Origin: an uncultured Erysipelotrichaceae bacterium | GTDB lineage: Bacteria > Bacillota_I > Bacilli_A > RFN20 > CAG-826 | Direction of reading: 5' to 3' | Length of the DNA stretch: 64,000 nt | NCBI GenBank assembly: GCA_902782395.1 | Contig: CACZNF010000001.1 | Location: 3,799 to 67,798 of the forward strand | Part shown: one piece after another, positions 43,023-51,206 of the stretch | How the letters are laid out: every line of letters starts with the position of its first letter | How positions within the stretch are numbered: position 1 is the first letter of the stretch | Program-made: the position numbers and the translations under genes | Notes under the pieces: model-generated | The model's input: the letters and a program-made list of their open reading frames with translations, nothing else | The model's database searches: none | What the model was told of the DNA's origin: nothing

Positions 43023-43677
43023 AGTCCTAGAACTCGATGGAACTATCGCTAGTGAATCTTGGTTCGATGATGACATTACTCCGAAGATGTTCAAAGAAGA
43101 ACTCTTCAGTGGTAGTGGCCCAATCACAATCTGGATTAACTCACCCGGTGGTGACTGTATCGCCGCTAGTCAAATTTATTCAATGCTCATGGATTATCAA
43201 GGTGAAGTCACGGTTAAGGTGGACGGTATTGCTGCTAGTGCAGCTTCTGTCATTGCTATGGCAGGAAATAAAGTCCTCATGGCACCTACAGCTTTACTGA
43301 TGATTCATAACCCATCTATGGCAGCCTTTGGTGATCACAACGATATGGCTAAAGCAATCGACATTCTTAATGAAGTAAAAGAATCGATTATTAATGCCTA
43401 TGAAATCAAGACTGGTCAATCAAGAGCGGTTCTCTCTCACTTGATGGAGAACGAAACATGGATGAATGCCAAAAAAGCAATCGAGCTTCATTTCGCTGAT
43501 GGCATTTTAGAAGACCTTAAGAAGGAATCGCCAGTGGAGGCATATGCATTCGCTTCTAAAGAATTCGACATGCAACTTGTTAACAAAATCGCTTCTAAGA
43601 CACGAAAAGAAGTGAAAACAGGTAGAAACATTAACGAACTCAAAAACAAGCTCACAACTATCAAAAAATACATTTAA
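42967..43677 (+). CDS. ClpP-like prohead protease
   Basis: 236 residues. ClpP/S14 fold: ITIWINSPGGDCIAASQIY, catalytic Ser in VDGIAASAASVIAMAG, catalytic His in LLMIHNPS. Phage members cleave the scaffold part of the capsid protein during maturation. AAGGAGG at 42951-42957 selects ATG 42967 within the portal gene; the last base overlaps the next region. Confidence 0.92.
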   Translation: MKKFWNWIKVTNEAGEESRVLELDGTIASESWFDDDITPKMFKEELFSGSGPITIWINSPGGDCIAASQIYSMLMDYQGEVTVKVDGIAASAASVIAMAGNKVLMAPTALLMIHNPSMAAFGDHNDMAKAIDILNEVKESIINAYEIKTGQSRAVLSHLMENETWMNAKKAIELHFADGILEDLKKESPVEAYAFASKEFDMQLVNKIASKTRKEVKTGRNINELKNKLTTIKKYI

Positions 43678-43694
43678 TGGAGGAAATTAACCCT

Positions 43695-44894
43695 ATGACT
43701 AAGCAAGATTTAGTTACAAAACGTGCGAATTTATGGAATGCGATGAATTCCTTCCTCGATTCTCACAGAAACACAGATGGTGTATTAAGCGTTGAAGATG
43801 ATGCTAAATACGCTGACATGGAAAAGGAATTTGATGCCTTAACCAAAGAAATTAATCGTTTTGATAGAAAAGAAGCTATCGAAAACGAACTCAACAAACC
43901 AGTTAATAATCCAATCTTCACAAATCCTAAAAATGGTGATGAAGAAGATAAACCTGGTCGTGGTTCTAAGAACTACAAGAAATCCTTCTGGAACGCAATG
44001 CGTAGCAAAACCGTTAGACCAGAAGTTACTGATGCTCTCCAAGTCGGTACAGACTCTGAAGGTGGCTATTTAGTTCCTGATGAATTTGAAAAGACTTTAA
44101 TCGAAGCATTAGAAGAAGAGAACATCTTCCGTAAACTCGCCACAGTCATTAAGACTTCTAGTGGTGATCGTAAAATTCCAGTTGTGGCCTCTAAAGGCTC
44201 TGCTTCTTGGGTCGATGAAGAAGGCTTAATCCCAGAATCTGATGATTCCTTCGGTCAAGTCTCCATTGGTGCTTATAAGTTAGGCACATTAATCAAAGTT
44301 TCTAACGAATTACTCAACGATTCCGTTTTCAACTTAGAAGCTTACATTTCTAAAGAATTCGGTCGTAGATGTGGTGCTAAAGAAGAAGAAGCATTCTTCA
44401 ATGGTAATGGTACTGGCAAGCCAACTGGTATCTTGGATGCAACTTATGGTGCTATTACTGGTGTTACAACCGATGCAGTCGATAAGATTACCGCTGATGA
44501 AATCATCGACCTCTTCTATTCCTTAAAAGCTCCATACCGCAAGAGAGCTGTTTGGGTCCTTAATGACTCCACAGTCAAAGCGATTAGAAAACTTAAAGAT
44601 GGTAATGGTAACTACTTATGGCAACCAGCCTTAACAGAAGGTACGCCTGACACCATCTTAGGTAGACCAGTCTACACATCTGCCTATATGCCAAGCATCG
44701 CTGCTAGTGCAAGAACCGTTATCTTTGGTGACTTAAGTTACTACTGGGTTGCTGATAGACAAGGTAGAACCTTCAAGAAACTCTCTGAATTATACGCCAC
44801 AACTGACCAAACTGGCTTCATGGCCACACAACGTGTCGATGGCAAATTAATCTTAAGAGAAGCTGTCAAAGTCTTAGTACAAAAAGCAGCCTAG
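43695..44894 (+). CDS. Major capsid protein (HK97 fold)
   Basis: 399 residues. A helical delta domain (residues 1 to about 95, with ADMEKEFDALTKEINRFDRK) that the protease would remove is followed by the HK97 core: DSEGGYLVPDEFEKTLIEAL, SSGDRKIPVV, AYKLGTLIKVSNELLNDS, EEEAFFNGNGTGKPTGIL. GGAGGA at 43679-43684 serves ATG 43695; an in-frame ATG at 43677 overlaps that SD and is less likely. Confidence 0.94.
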   Translation: MTKQDLVTKRANLWNAMNSFLDSHRNTDGVLSVEDDAKYADMEKEFDALTKEINRFDRKEAIENELNKPVNNPIFTNPKNGDEEDKPGRGSKNYKKSFWNAMRSKTVRPEVTDALQVGTDSEGGYLVPDEFEKTLIEALEEENIFRKLATVIKTSSGDRKIPVVASKGSASWVDEEGLIPESDDSFGQVSIGAYKLGTLIKVSNELLNDSVFNLEAYISKEFGRRCGAKEEEAFFNGNGTGKPTGILDATYGAITGVTTDAVDKITADEIIDLFYSLKAPYRKRAVWVLNDSTVKAIRKLKDGNGNYLWQPALTEGTPDTILGRPVYTSAYMPSIAASARTVIFGDLSYYWVADRQGRTFKKLSELYATTDQTGFMATQRVDGKLILREAVKVLVQKAA

Positions 44895-44905
44895 TGAGGT
44901 AGATT

Positions 44906-45214
44906 ATGGGCTACAACACTAAAAATTACACCGAACAAGGTGGAGAAAAAACTGTAATTGGTGGCGAAATTGTCATCAAAAATGGTGGTAAGTTAGTGAT
45001 TGAAGAAGGGGGCTCTGCTGAAGGACTCCCTTCCCCCGAACCACAAGTCTTACCAAAAGCTGAGAATCAAGCTGATAGTGAGGCGACATCAGTTGCTACA
45101 TTAAAGACAGATTTCAATGCTTTATTAGCAAAGCTAAAAGCGGCAGGTTTGATGGAAGAAGATCCAGAAACTCCTGCTGAGAATCCAGTTGAAGAACCAA
45201 CTGAAAATAACTAG
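44906..45214 (+). CDS. Head fibre protein
   Basis: 102 residues. The N-terminus YTEQGGEKTVIGGEIVIKNGGKLVIEEGG and the middle segment AENQADSEATSVATLKTDFNALLAKLKAAGLM match the head fibre family also found in phi29-like phages. The acidic Pro/Glu tail (PETPAENPVEEP) is low complexity. A trimeric decoration fibre on the capsid is expected. Confidence 0.8.
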   Translation: MGYNTKNYTEQGGEKTVIGGEIVIKNGGKLVIEEGGSAEGLPSPEPQVLPKAENQADSEATSVATLKTDFNALLAKLKAAGLMEEDPETPAENPVEEPTENN

Positions 45215-45229
45215 TGGAGGTGAGCGGTA

Positions 45230-45547
45230 ATGACTGCGAATGATTTATTATCTCGTGTTAAAGAGAATTTAATTATTAGCTTTGATGATGACGATGCGTT
45301 AATCCTTTCTTTCATTACCGCCGCCATTGAATATGCTGAAAGTTATCAACATTTAGAAGCGAATTATTACGCGAATAACATAATGGGTGAAACCACTAAG
45401 CAAGGAATCATCATGCTAGCTTCTTATTTCTATGAAAGCAGAGATGGCTCTAGTGGTGGTTTCTTTGCTTCATCGCCTAGTGCGAGTGAGCAGACTTGGA
45501 AAACGGTCAATTTGCTTCTTCGTTTAGATAGGAATTGGAAGGTTTAA
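45230..45547 (+). CDS. Head-tail connector protein (gp6-like)
   Basis: 105 residues. Typical start TANDLLSRVKENLIISFDDDDALILSFITAAIEYAESY and QGIIMLASYFYESRD, as in HK97 gp6/YqbG-type connectors that dock on the portal. SD GGAGGTGA. Position right after the capsid genes agrees. Confidence 0.85.
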   Translation: MTANDLLSRVKENLIISFDDDDALILSFITAAIEYAESYQHLEANYYANNIMGETTKQGIIMLASYFYESRDGSSGGFFASSPSASEQTWKTVNLLLRLDRNWKV

Positions 45548-45549
45548 CT

Positions 45550-45888
45550 ATGTTAGGCTCAATGAATAAGAAAGCGAAGATTGTCAAATTAATTTCTTCT
45601 AAAGATGAAGAAGGCTTCACTGTTGAAGTGGAAGAAATAATCGCTAATATCAGGTGTTATAAAGAAGGAAGACACGGTAGTGAAAGATGGGCCAATTTAG
45701 CGGCTTTTTCTGAGGCTACCGATTTATTCCGTTTTAGAAGAATTCCTAATACAAAAATCACCGAAGAGATGTTTATTGTTTTTGAAGAAGAACGATACGA
45801 CATTTTATCGGTTGAAAATATCAAAGGTAGAGGGATGTATCTTGAGGTATTAGCAAGAGTCCATAGGAGTTCAAATGGCAAAGGTTAA
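45550..45888 (+). CDS. Head closure/head-tail adaptor protein
   Basis: 112 residues, SPP1 gp16-like head-tail joining family: EDEEGFTVEVEEIIANIRCYKEGRHGSERWA, FRFRRIPNTKITEEMFIVFEEERYDILSVENI. It seals the connector after packaging. Start at ATG 45550 (an upstream TTG is less likely). Overlaps the next gene by 14 bases. Confidence 0.8.
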   Translation: MLGSMNKKAKIVKLISSKDEEGFTVEVEEIIANIRCYKEGRHGSERWANLAAFSEATDLFRFRRIPNTKITEEMFIVFEEERYDILSVENIKGRGMYLEVLARVHRSSNGKG

Positions 45889-46303
45889 TATTAAGCTTCC
45901 TGATGAATTTCTAAAGAAACTATCGTCTCTTGGTGAAAGAACTGATGAAGTAGCTAAAAAGGCTCTAACAGAAGGCGGGGAAATTATTCTCGCTAGAACT
46001 AGAGCTAATCTTATCGGTGTCATTGGTAAGAATACTAAAACAGAATCCAGATCCACGGGGCAGTTAGTTGCATCTTTAGGGTTATCGCCAGTAATGGTGG
46101 ACCGTAATGGAAACTACAATATTAAGATTGGCTTTGATGAGTACCGTGATGATGGTTCTTCTAACGCTGGAGTAGCTAACATTATCGAATATGGCAAACA
46201 CGGTCAACCTGCTAAGCCATTTTTAGCACCAGCTAAACGACAAGTTGGCAATCAAGCACTAGAAAGAATGAAGCAAGTGATAGAGGAGGAAATGACAAAA
46301 TGA
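45875..46303 (+). CDS. HK97 gp10-like head-tail protein
   Basis: 142 residues: VNIKLPDEFLKKLSSLGERTDEVAKKAL, LSPVMVDRNGNYNIKIGFDEYRDDG, IEYGKHGQPAKPFLAPAKR. These are the gp10/tail-component motifs. AGGAG precedes the ATG. It connects neck and tail. Stop and next start overlap in ATGA. Confidence 0.85.
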   Translation: MAKVNIKLPDEFLKKLSSLGERTDEVAKKALTEGGEIILARTRANLIGVIGKNTKTESRSTGQLVASLGLSPVMVDRNGNYNIKIGFDEYRDDGSSNAGVANIIEYGKHGQPAKPFLAPAKRQVGNQALERMKQVIEEEMTK

Positions 46304-46647
46304 ACATTCTAAAAGAATTAAATTCACTTTGTGAAACACTCAATATCCCAGTTGAGACAGGTGTCTTTAGCGGTAAAGCCCCTAATACATATGTGGTGCT
46401 CGTTCCTCTTAATGATTCATTCCCGCTTAACGCTGATAACTATCCGCAACTTGATTATCAAGAAGTGCGAATAAGCATATTCACAAAATCTAATTACACA
46501 AAACTTAAGAATAAATTCATCACTCGATTATTGGGTGGTGATTTTTATATCACTGACCGTAGATTCAACGGTTATGAAACTGGAAGCGGCTACTTCCAGT
46601 ACACAATTGACGTAGCCAAACAATATGAATTAGAGGAGGAAAACTAA
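46300..46647 (+). CDS. Tail terminator/completion protein
   Basis: 115 residues. Pattern LNIPVETGVFSGKAPNTYVVLVPL, DYQEVRISIFTKSNY, GDFYITDRRFNGYETGSGYFQYTIDV fits the DUF3168/tail terminator group located between gp10-like and tube genes. Caps the tail tube at its head end. Family assignment by position and size as well as motif. Confidence 0.75.
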   Translation: MNILKELNSLCETLNIPVETGVFSGKAPNTYVVLVPLNDSFPLNADNYPQLDYQEVRISIFTKSNYTKLKNKFITRLLGGDFYITDRRFNGYETGSGYFQYTIDVAKQYELEEEN

Positions 46648-46651
46648 TACT

Positions 46652-47233
46652 ATGGCAACAATTGGCTTAGACAAATTATTCGTTGCACCTATTACAGAAG
46701 ATAGTAATGGCAATGAAACATACGGAACTCCTGTGCAACTTGCTAAAGCAATCTCAGCAGAATTATCCGTTGAACTTAATGAAGCGATTCTCTACGCAGA
46801 TGACGGTCAAGCAGAATCAGTGAAAGAATTTAAATCTGGTACTTTATCTTTGAATATTGATGATTTAGGACACGCAAACGCAGCTCTTTTGTTAGGTGCT
46901 GAAGTCGATGAAAATGGTGTTCTTATTTCTAGAGGCGAAGATAATCCAACATATGTAGCGGTTGGCTTTAGAGCTAGAAAAGCAAATGGCAAATACCGTT
47001 ATTTCTGGTTATACAGAGTTCAATTTGCAGTACCAGGCACTTCTTTAGCAACCAAAGGCGATTCTATTACCTTTAGTACACCAACAATCGAAGGAACAAT
47101 CTTCCAAAGAAAGAAAGTTGATGGTAGAAGCAAACACCCATGGAAAGCAGAAGTCACTGAAGACGGAACCAATCAAACCGTTATTAATGCTTGGTATACC
47201 GCGGTTTATGAACCTGACTACCCAAACGTATAG
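46652..47233 (+). CDS. Major tail tube protein (phi13 family)
   Basis: 193 residues. GLDKLFVAPITEDSNGNETYGTP, KAISAELSVELNEAILYADD, SGTLSLNIDDLGHANAALLLGAE and KYRYFWLYRVQFAVPGTS are the hallmarks of the phi13-type tail tube. It polymerises around the tape measure. Indicates a long non-contractile tail, i.e. siphovirus form. Confidence 0.92.
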   Translation: MATIGLDKLFVAPITEDSNGNETYGTPVQLAKAISAELSVELNEAILYADDGQAESVKEFKSGTLSLNIDDLGHANAALLLGAEVDENGVLISRGEDNPTYVAVGFRARKANGKYRYFWLYRVQFAVPGTSLATKGDSITFSTPTIEGTIFQRKKVDGRSKHPWKAEVTEDGTNQTVINAWYTAVYEPDYPNV

Positions 47234-47245
47234 GAGTGGCAATTC

Positions 47246-47611
47246 ATGGAAAACGAAAGAACAAGCACAATCAAAATCGGTAAAAAAGAGTACGAACTCG
47301 TTCTTACTAATAAAGCCACAAAAGAACTCAATAATAAGTTTGGTGGTTTAGACAAGATTGGCAATAAACTCGCAGAAGCAACTAATGTGGCTGATCAACT
47401 TGATTTAGTCATTTGGCTTATCGTTTTACTCGCTAATCAAGCAATTCTTCGCTCTAACTTAGAAAATGGTGAAAGCAAAGAACTTCTAAAAGAAGAAGAT
47501 GTGGAAGTACTAACTTCTCCTGCTGATTTAACTACTTATACAGAAGCAATCATGGACTGCTTGGTAAAAGGTACGAATCGTGAAGTAAAAGGTGAAGAAT
47601 CAAAAAACTAA
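47246..47611 (+). CDS. Tail assembly chaperone G
   Basis: 121 residues (KIGKKEYELVLTNKATKELNNKFGGLDKIGNKL ...). Size and position between tube and tape measure genes identify the G chaperone. The last codons contain the slippery heptamer A AAA AAC at 47602-47608, just before the stop TAA (47609-47611). Confidence 0.85.
   Translation: MENERTSTIKIGKKEYELVLTNKATKELNNKFGGLDKIGNKLAEATNVADQLDLVIWLIVLLANQAILRSNLENGESKELLKEEDVEVLTSPADLTTYTEAIMDCLVKGTNREVKGEESKN
47602..47608 (+). promoter_or_regulatory. Programmed -1 frameshift site (A AAA AAC)
   Basis: The 0-frame codons are ..A AAA AAC TAA; slipping back one base continues in the frame that ends at 47814. This heptamer is among the most efficient bacterial slippery sequences, and the arrangement is conserved in long-tailed phages. 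Confidence 0.85.
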
Positions 47612-47814
47612 ATAGCGGCCCTGTAGACACAAATGAGATGTTTACTCGGCTGCTTTATTTTGCACTAAAACACTTACACATTTCCGAGAAGGAATATTGG
47701 CTCATGCCTTTTGGCTTAACTCTCGATTTATGGGAATGCCATCTCCAAGAAACTGGAAGAAGCAAACCACATCGAGAAGTTTTTATTGATGACATTATTC
47801 CTGAAGGAATCTAA
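47602..47814 (+). CDS. T extension of the GT tail chaperone (reached by -1 frameshift)
   Basis: The -1 frame after the slip encodes about 68 residues: LNSGPVDTNEMFTRLLYFAL, KHLHISEKEYWLMPFGLTLD, LWECHLQETGRSKP and an end DDIIPEGI. There is an internal ATG at 47638 without SD, so it is made as a G-T fusion of about 189 residues. GT recruits tube protein to the tape measure. The segment is too short to appear as an independent large gene but is fully open between the slip and 47814. Confidence 0.82.
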   Translation, partial: KKLNSGPVDTNEMFTRLLYFALKHLHISEKEYWLMPFGLTLDLWECHLQETGRSKPHREVFIDDIIPEGI

Positions 47815-47832
47815 AGAAAGGAGGATACTAGA

Positions 47833-50457
47833 ATGGCAGATACCTTTGGTTTAAAAATCGGTCTCGAAGGTGAAAAAGAATTTAAAGCCCAGCTCAAAGA
47901 AATAGAACAGTCATTTAAGGTTCTTGGTTCTGAGATGAATCTAGTATCCTCCCAGTTTGATAAAAACGATAAATCTGTGGAGGCTTTGACTGCTAGAAAC
48001 CAAGTCCTCCAGAAATCTATCGATACACAAAAAGATAAGATTGCTGTGCTAAAGCAAGCATTAGATAACGCATCGAAATCATTCGGTGAAAATGATGCTA
48101 GAACTAAGGCATGGCAAGTCAAATTAAACAACGCTCAAGCTGAACTCAACAAGATGGAAAAAGAGGTGGAAGAAAACACCAAAGCCATCGATTCAATGGG
48201 TGATGAACTAGTTGATACTGCTAAGGATGCTGACAAATTTGGCGATGAAGTCAAAGAAGCTGGCAAAGATGCAGAAGAAAGTGGTTCTAAGTTTGAAGCA
48301 TTAGGAACGGTATGTGCATCAGTTGGTGCCGCTATAGCAGTAGCATTTGCCGCTGTAGCTGCGGCTGCAATTAAAGCTGGTAAGGCACTTATTGAAATGA
48401 CTAAAGAGGGTGCTGCTTATGCAGATAATGTCCTCACCCAGTCAACTGTCACAGGGATTGCCACTGACAAGTTACAAGAATACATGTATGCAGCGGAACT
48501 CGTAGATGTTTCCGTGGAAACCTTAACTGGCTCCATGAAGAAAAACATCATGGCGATGAAAAATGCTGCTAATGGTAGTGCAACTTATGCAGATGCCTAC
48601 GCAAAGTTAGGTATTTCCGTTACTAACGCCGATGGTTCCTTAAGAGATAGTGAAGAAGTCTATTGGGAGTTAATTCAAGCATTAGGCAATATCGAAAACG
48701 AAACCGAACGTGATGCTTTAGCCATGACTCTTTTAGGAAAATCTGCCCAAGAGTTAAATCCTCTTATAGAGGCTGGTGCAGATAGAATGAAAGAACTAGG
48801 CGAGCAGGCTCATCAAGCTGGATATGTCATGAGCGATGATCTTCTTAAAGCTTATGGCGAGTTTGATGACCAAATGCAATATCTCAATAATGGTGTAACA
48901 GCTGCTAAAAATGCACTAGGGACTATTCTTTTACCTTTGCTTACTGATTTAGCAAAAGAAGGAACATCCTTATTAGGTGAATTCACTAGAGGTATTCAAG
49001 AAGCTAATGGTGATTTAAATAAAATCGGTGACGTTATCGCTGAGGTTCTTCCTAAAGCTTTAAATGTGGTCATGAAATACGTCCCAACAATTCTTGACTT
49101 AATTAAGACTGTGGTTATTTCCATAGGAAAGGCCATCATCGATAACATTGATATCATCGTTGATAGTGCGGTTTCTGTAGTTTTTGAAGTATTAAATGCT
49201 TTAATTGCCGCTCTACCAAAAATAACTGAAGGAGCAACTAAACTCATATTCGCATTAGTAAAGGGAATCGTAGATAATCTTCCGATGATTATTGAAGCGG
49301 TCATTGGTGCTGTGACAACAATCATTAAAACATTAGGAGAAACTCTTCCTCAAATTATGCCAACTATTGTGGAAGCCATAGTTAATGTCGTTAAAACGGT
49401 ATTAGCAAATCTTCCACTTGTTTTGGATGCAGTTTTAACAGTTATTAAGGGAGTTGCCAAAGGCATACTTGATGCTTTACCAATTCTTATAAAAGCCTTA
49501 CCGGATGTAATCAAAGGAGTAGTTAACTTCATCGTTAAAGCAATCCCGATGATTATTAATGCGGTCATCGAGATAGTAAACGGAATAGTGGATGCTCTTC
49601 CAGAAATAATGCAGGCTATCATTCAGGCTTTACCTGAAATCATACAAGCGATTATCGATGGTATTATGGAGCTTCTTCCCATGCTTTTAGAGTGCGTTAT
49701 CAACGTGGTGATGTCCATCATCGATAACCTTCCAACTATTATCGATATGTTGGTGAACGCTCTACCTCAAATTATCACATCAATTATCAATACATTATTA
49801 AGTAATATCCCTAAATTCATCGAAACGGGTGTGAAGCTTTTCATGTCTTTAATTGAGAATTTACCAAAGGTAATTATTGAGATTGTTAAGAATCTTCCTC
49901 AAATTATCACAAGCATCGTTAATGGCTTAATGAGTGGCTTTGGCCAGATTGTTGAAGTAGGTGCAAACTTACTAAAAGGTCTATGGGAAGGTATCAAATC
50001 GATGGGTAGTTGGCTATGGGATAAAGTCAAAGGCTGGGCTAATGATTTCTGGAACGGATTCAAGAGCTTTTTTGGCATCCATTCCCCATCTAAGAAATTT
50101 GAGTTTTTAGGTGACATGATGATGGAAGGCTTAGGAGAAGGTTTAGAATCTTCAGGAAGACAAGTCATCAAAGATGCTGGCCTTATTAAAAGGGATTTGA
50201 TGAATGAATTTGAAGACTTAAATACTGATATTGCTAGAGTTCCAACTGACTACAACATCAATACGGATGTTCCTCAAATCGCTCCATCAACACCAACAGC
50301 TACAAACATTGGTGCGATGGCTAGTAGCGGTCCAGTAAATATCTCTTTAAGTATCGAAAACTTTAACAATTATTCTGCTGATGATATCGAAGCCTTAACC
50401 GAGGAAATCTTATCTACAGCTAATGCCTTTGTTATTAGGAAAGGAGTGGCTTACTAA
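47833..50457 (+). CDS. Tape measure protein
   Basis: 874 residues, enough for a tail of about 130 nm by the usual 1.5 A per residue rule. N-terminal coiled coil (KAQLKEIEQSFKVLGSEMN, AQAELNKMEKEVEENTKAI), a hydrophobic segment (SVGAAIAVAFAAVAAAAIKAG), and between 49.1 and 49.93 kb many degenerate hydrophobic repeats of the type LPxIIxxIVxxL. The C-terminal WANDFWNGFKSFFGIHSPSK is typical. SD GAAAGGAGG. Sets tail length and is threaded out with the DNA. Confidence 0.93.
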   Translation: MADTFGLKIGLEGEKEFKAQLKEIEQSFKVLGSEMNLVSSQFDKNDKSVEALTARNQVLQKSIDTQKDKIAVLKQALDNASKSFGENDARTKAWQVKLNNAQAELNKMEKEVEENTKAIDSMGDELVDTAKDADKFGDEVKEAGKDAEESGSKFEALGTVCASVGAAIAVAFAAVAAAAIKAGKALIEMTKEGAAYADNVLTQSTVTGIATDKLQEYMYAAELVDVSVETLTGSMKKNIMAMKNAANGSATYADAYAKLGISVTNADGSLRDSEEVYWELIQALGNIENETERDALAMTLLGKSAQELNPLIEAGADRMKELGEQAHQAGYVMSDDLLKAYGEFDDQMQYLNNGVTAAKNALGTILLPLLTDLAKEGTSLLGEFTRGIQEANGDLNKIGDVIAEVLPKALNVVMKYVPTILDLIKTVVISIGKAIIDNIDIIVDSAVSVVFEVLNALIAALPKITEGATKLIFALVKGIVDNLPMIIEAVIGAVTTIIKTLGETLPQIMPTIVEAIVNVVKTVLANLPLVLDAVLTVIKGVAKGILDALPILIKALPDVIKGVVNFIVKAIPMIINAVIEIVNGIVDALPEIMQAIIQALPEIIQAIIDGIMELLPMLLECVINVVMSIIDNLPTIIDMLVNALPQIITSIINTLLSNIPKFIETGVKLFMSLIENLPKVIIEIVKNLPQIITSIVNGLMSGFGQIVEVGANLLKGLWEGIKSMGSWLWDKVKGWANDFWNGFKSFFGIHSPSKKFEFLGDMMMEGLGEGLESSGRQVIKDAGLIKRDLMNEFEDLNTDIARVPTDYNINTDVPQIAPSTPTATNIGAMASSGPVNISLSIENFNNYSADDIEALTEEILSTANAFVIRKGVAY

Positions 50458-51206
50458 TGACTAATTATTTTGTTTTTAACGGCCAGTCTTCTTTAGAACT
50501 CGGCATTCGCATCAAAAGCAAGAACATCTTTTCTGCTCCTAAATATGACATGAGTTTAGTGTCAGTTCCGGGGAGAAATGGTGAACTTGTCAATTCAAAT
50601 AAACGATTTAATAACGCGATTGTTTCCTATACGTGTTTTATCCCTGCTGGTTCAATTCAGGAATTATCAACAAAACTAAGAAACATCAAAAAATGGCTCT
50701 ATCAAGATGTTGATTCTTATCACGAATTAACCGATTCTTATGAGCCTGATTTTATGCGTTATGCTATTTTTAATAGCAAATTAGACATAAGTGATACTGC
50801 AAATAAAATCGGAACATTCACGATTCAATTCTCCTGTCATCCTTTCAAATATCTTATTAGCTCAATGGAAGAGATAGATTTGGAAAGTACCATGTCGGTA
50901 TATAATCCTTATCCATTTCCTGCAAAACCAGTTATTAGATTGATGGGGGATCAAGTTAATAGATTTCAATTTTCTATTGCTAATTCCAAAGGAACCAAGA
51001 CATGGAAAGTTGAGCCATTCATTGGTGCAATTAACATCGATAGCGAACTCATGACTTGTTATTTTGAAACGGTGCTGATGAACGATTGCTTTAGTGGTGA
51101 TGGATTTCCGGTTTTAGAACCAGGAGAAAATACTGTAACTTTTGAACGTCCTCACCATGGGGAACAAGTAATTTTCTTTATTACATGTAGGTGGAACACG
51201 CTATGA
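50457..51206 (+). CDS. Distal tail protein (Dit)
   Basis: 249 residues. SSLELGIRIKSKNIFSAPKYDMSLVSVPGRNGELVNSN at the start is the siphovirus tail component/Dit pattern; FDLT-like core follows (IGTFTIQFSCHPFKYL). It forms the hub ring below the tail tube. Starts in TAATG with the tape measure stop and ends in ATGA with the next gene. Confidence 0.88.
   Translation: MTNYFVFNGQSSLELGIRIKSKNIFSAPKYDMSLVSVPGRNGELVNSNKRFNNAIVSYTCFIPAGSIQELSTKLRNIKKWLYQDVDSYHELTDSYEPDFMRYAIFNSKLDISDTANKIGTFTIQFSCHPFKYLISSMEEIDLESTMSVYNPYPFPAKPVIRLMGDQVNRFQFSIANSKGTKTWKVEPFIGAINIDSELMTCYFETVLMNDCFSGDGFPVLEPGENTVTFERPHHGEQVIFFITCRWNTL

Noticed and set aside
47638..47814. Independent gene starting at ATG 47638 after chaperone G
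   Set aside because: No SD; the slippery heptamer and open -1 frame explain the segment as the GT extension.
48996..49622. Minus-strand frames opposite the tape measure gene
   Set aside because: Created by the DNA repeats of the tape measure; Ile/Thr-rich and without SD.
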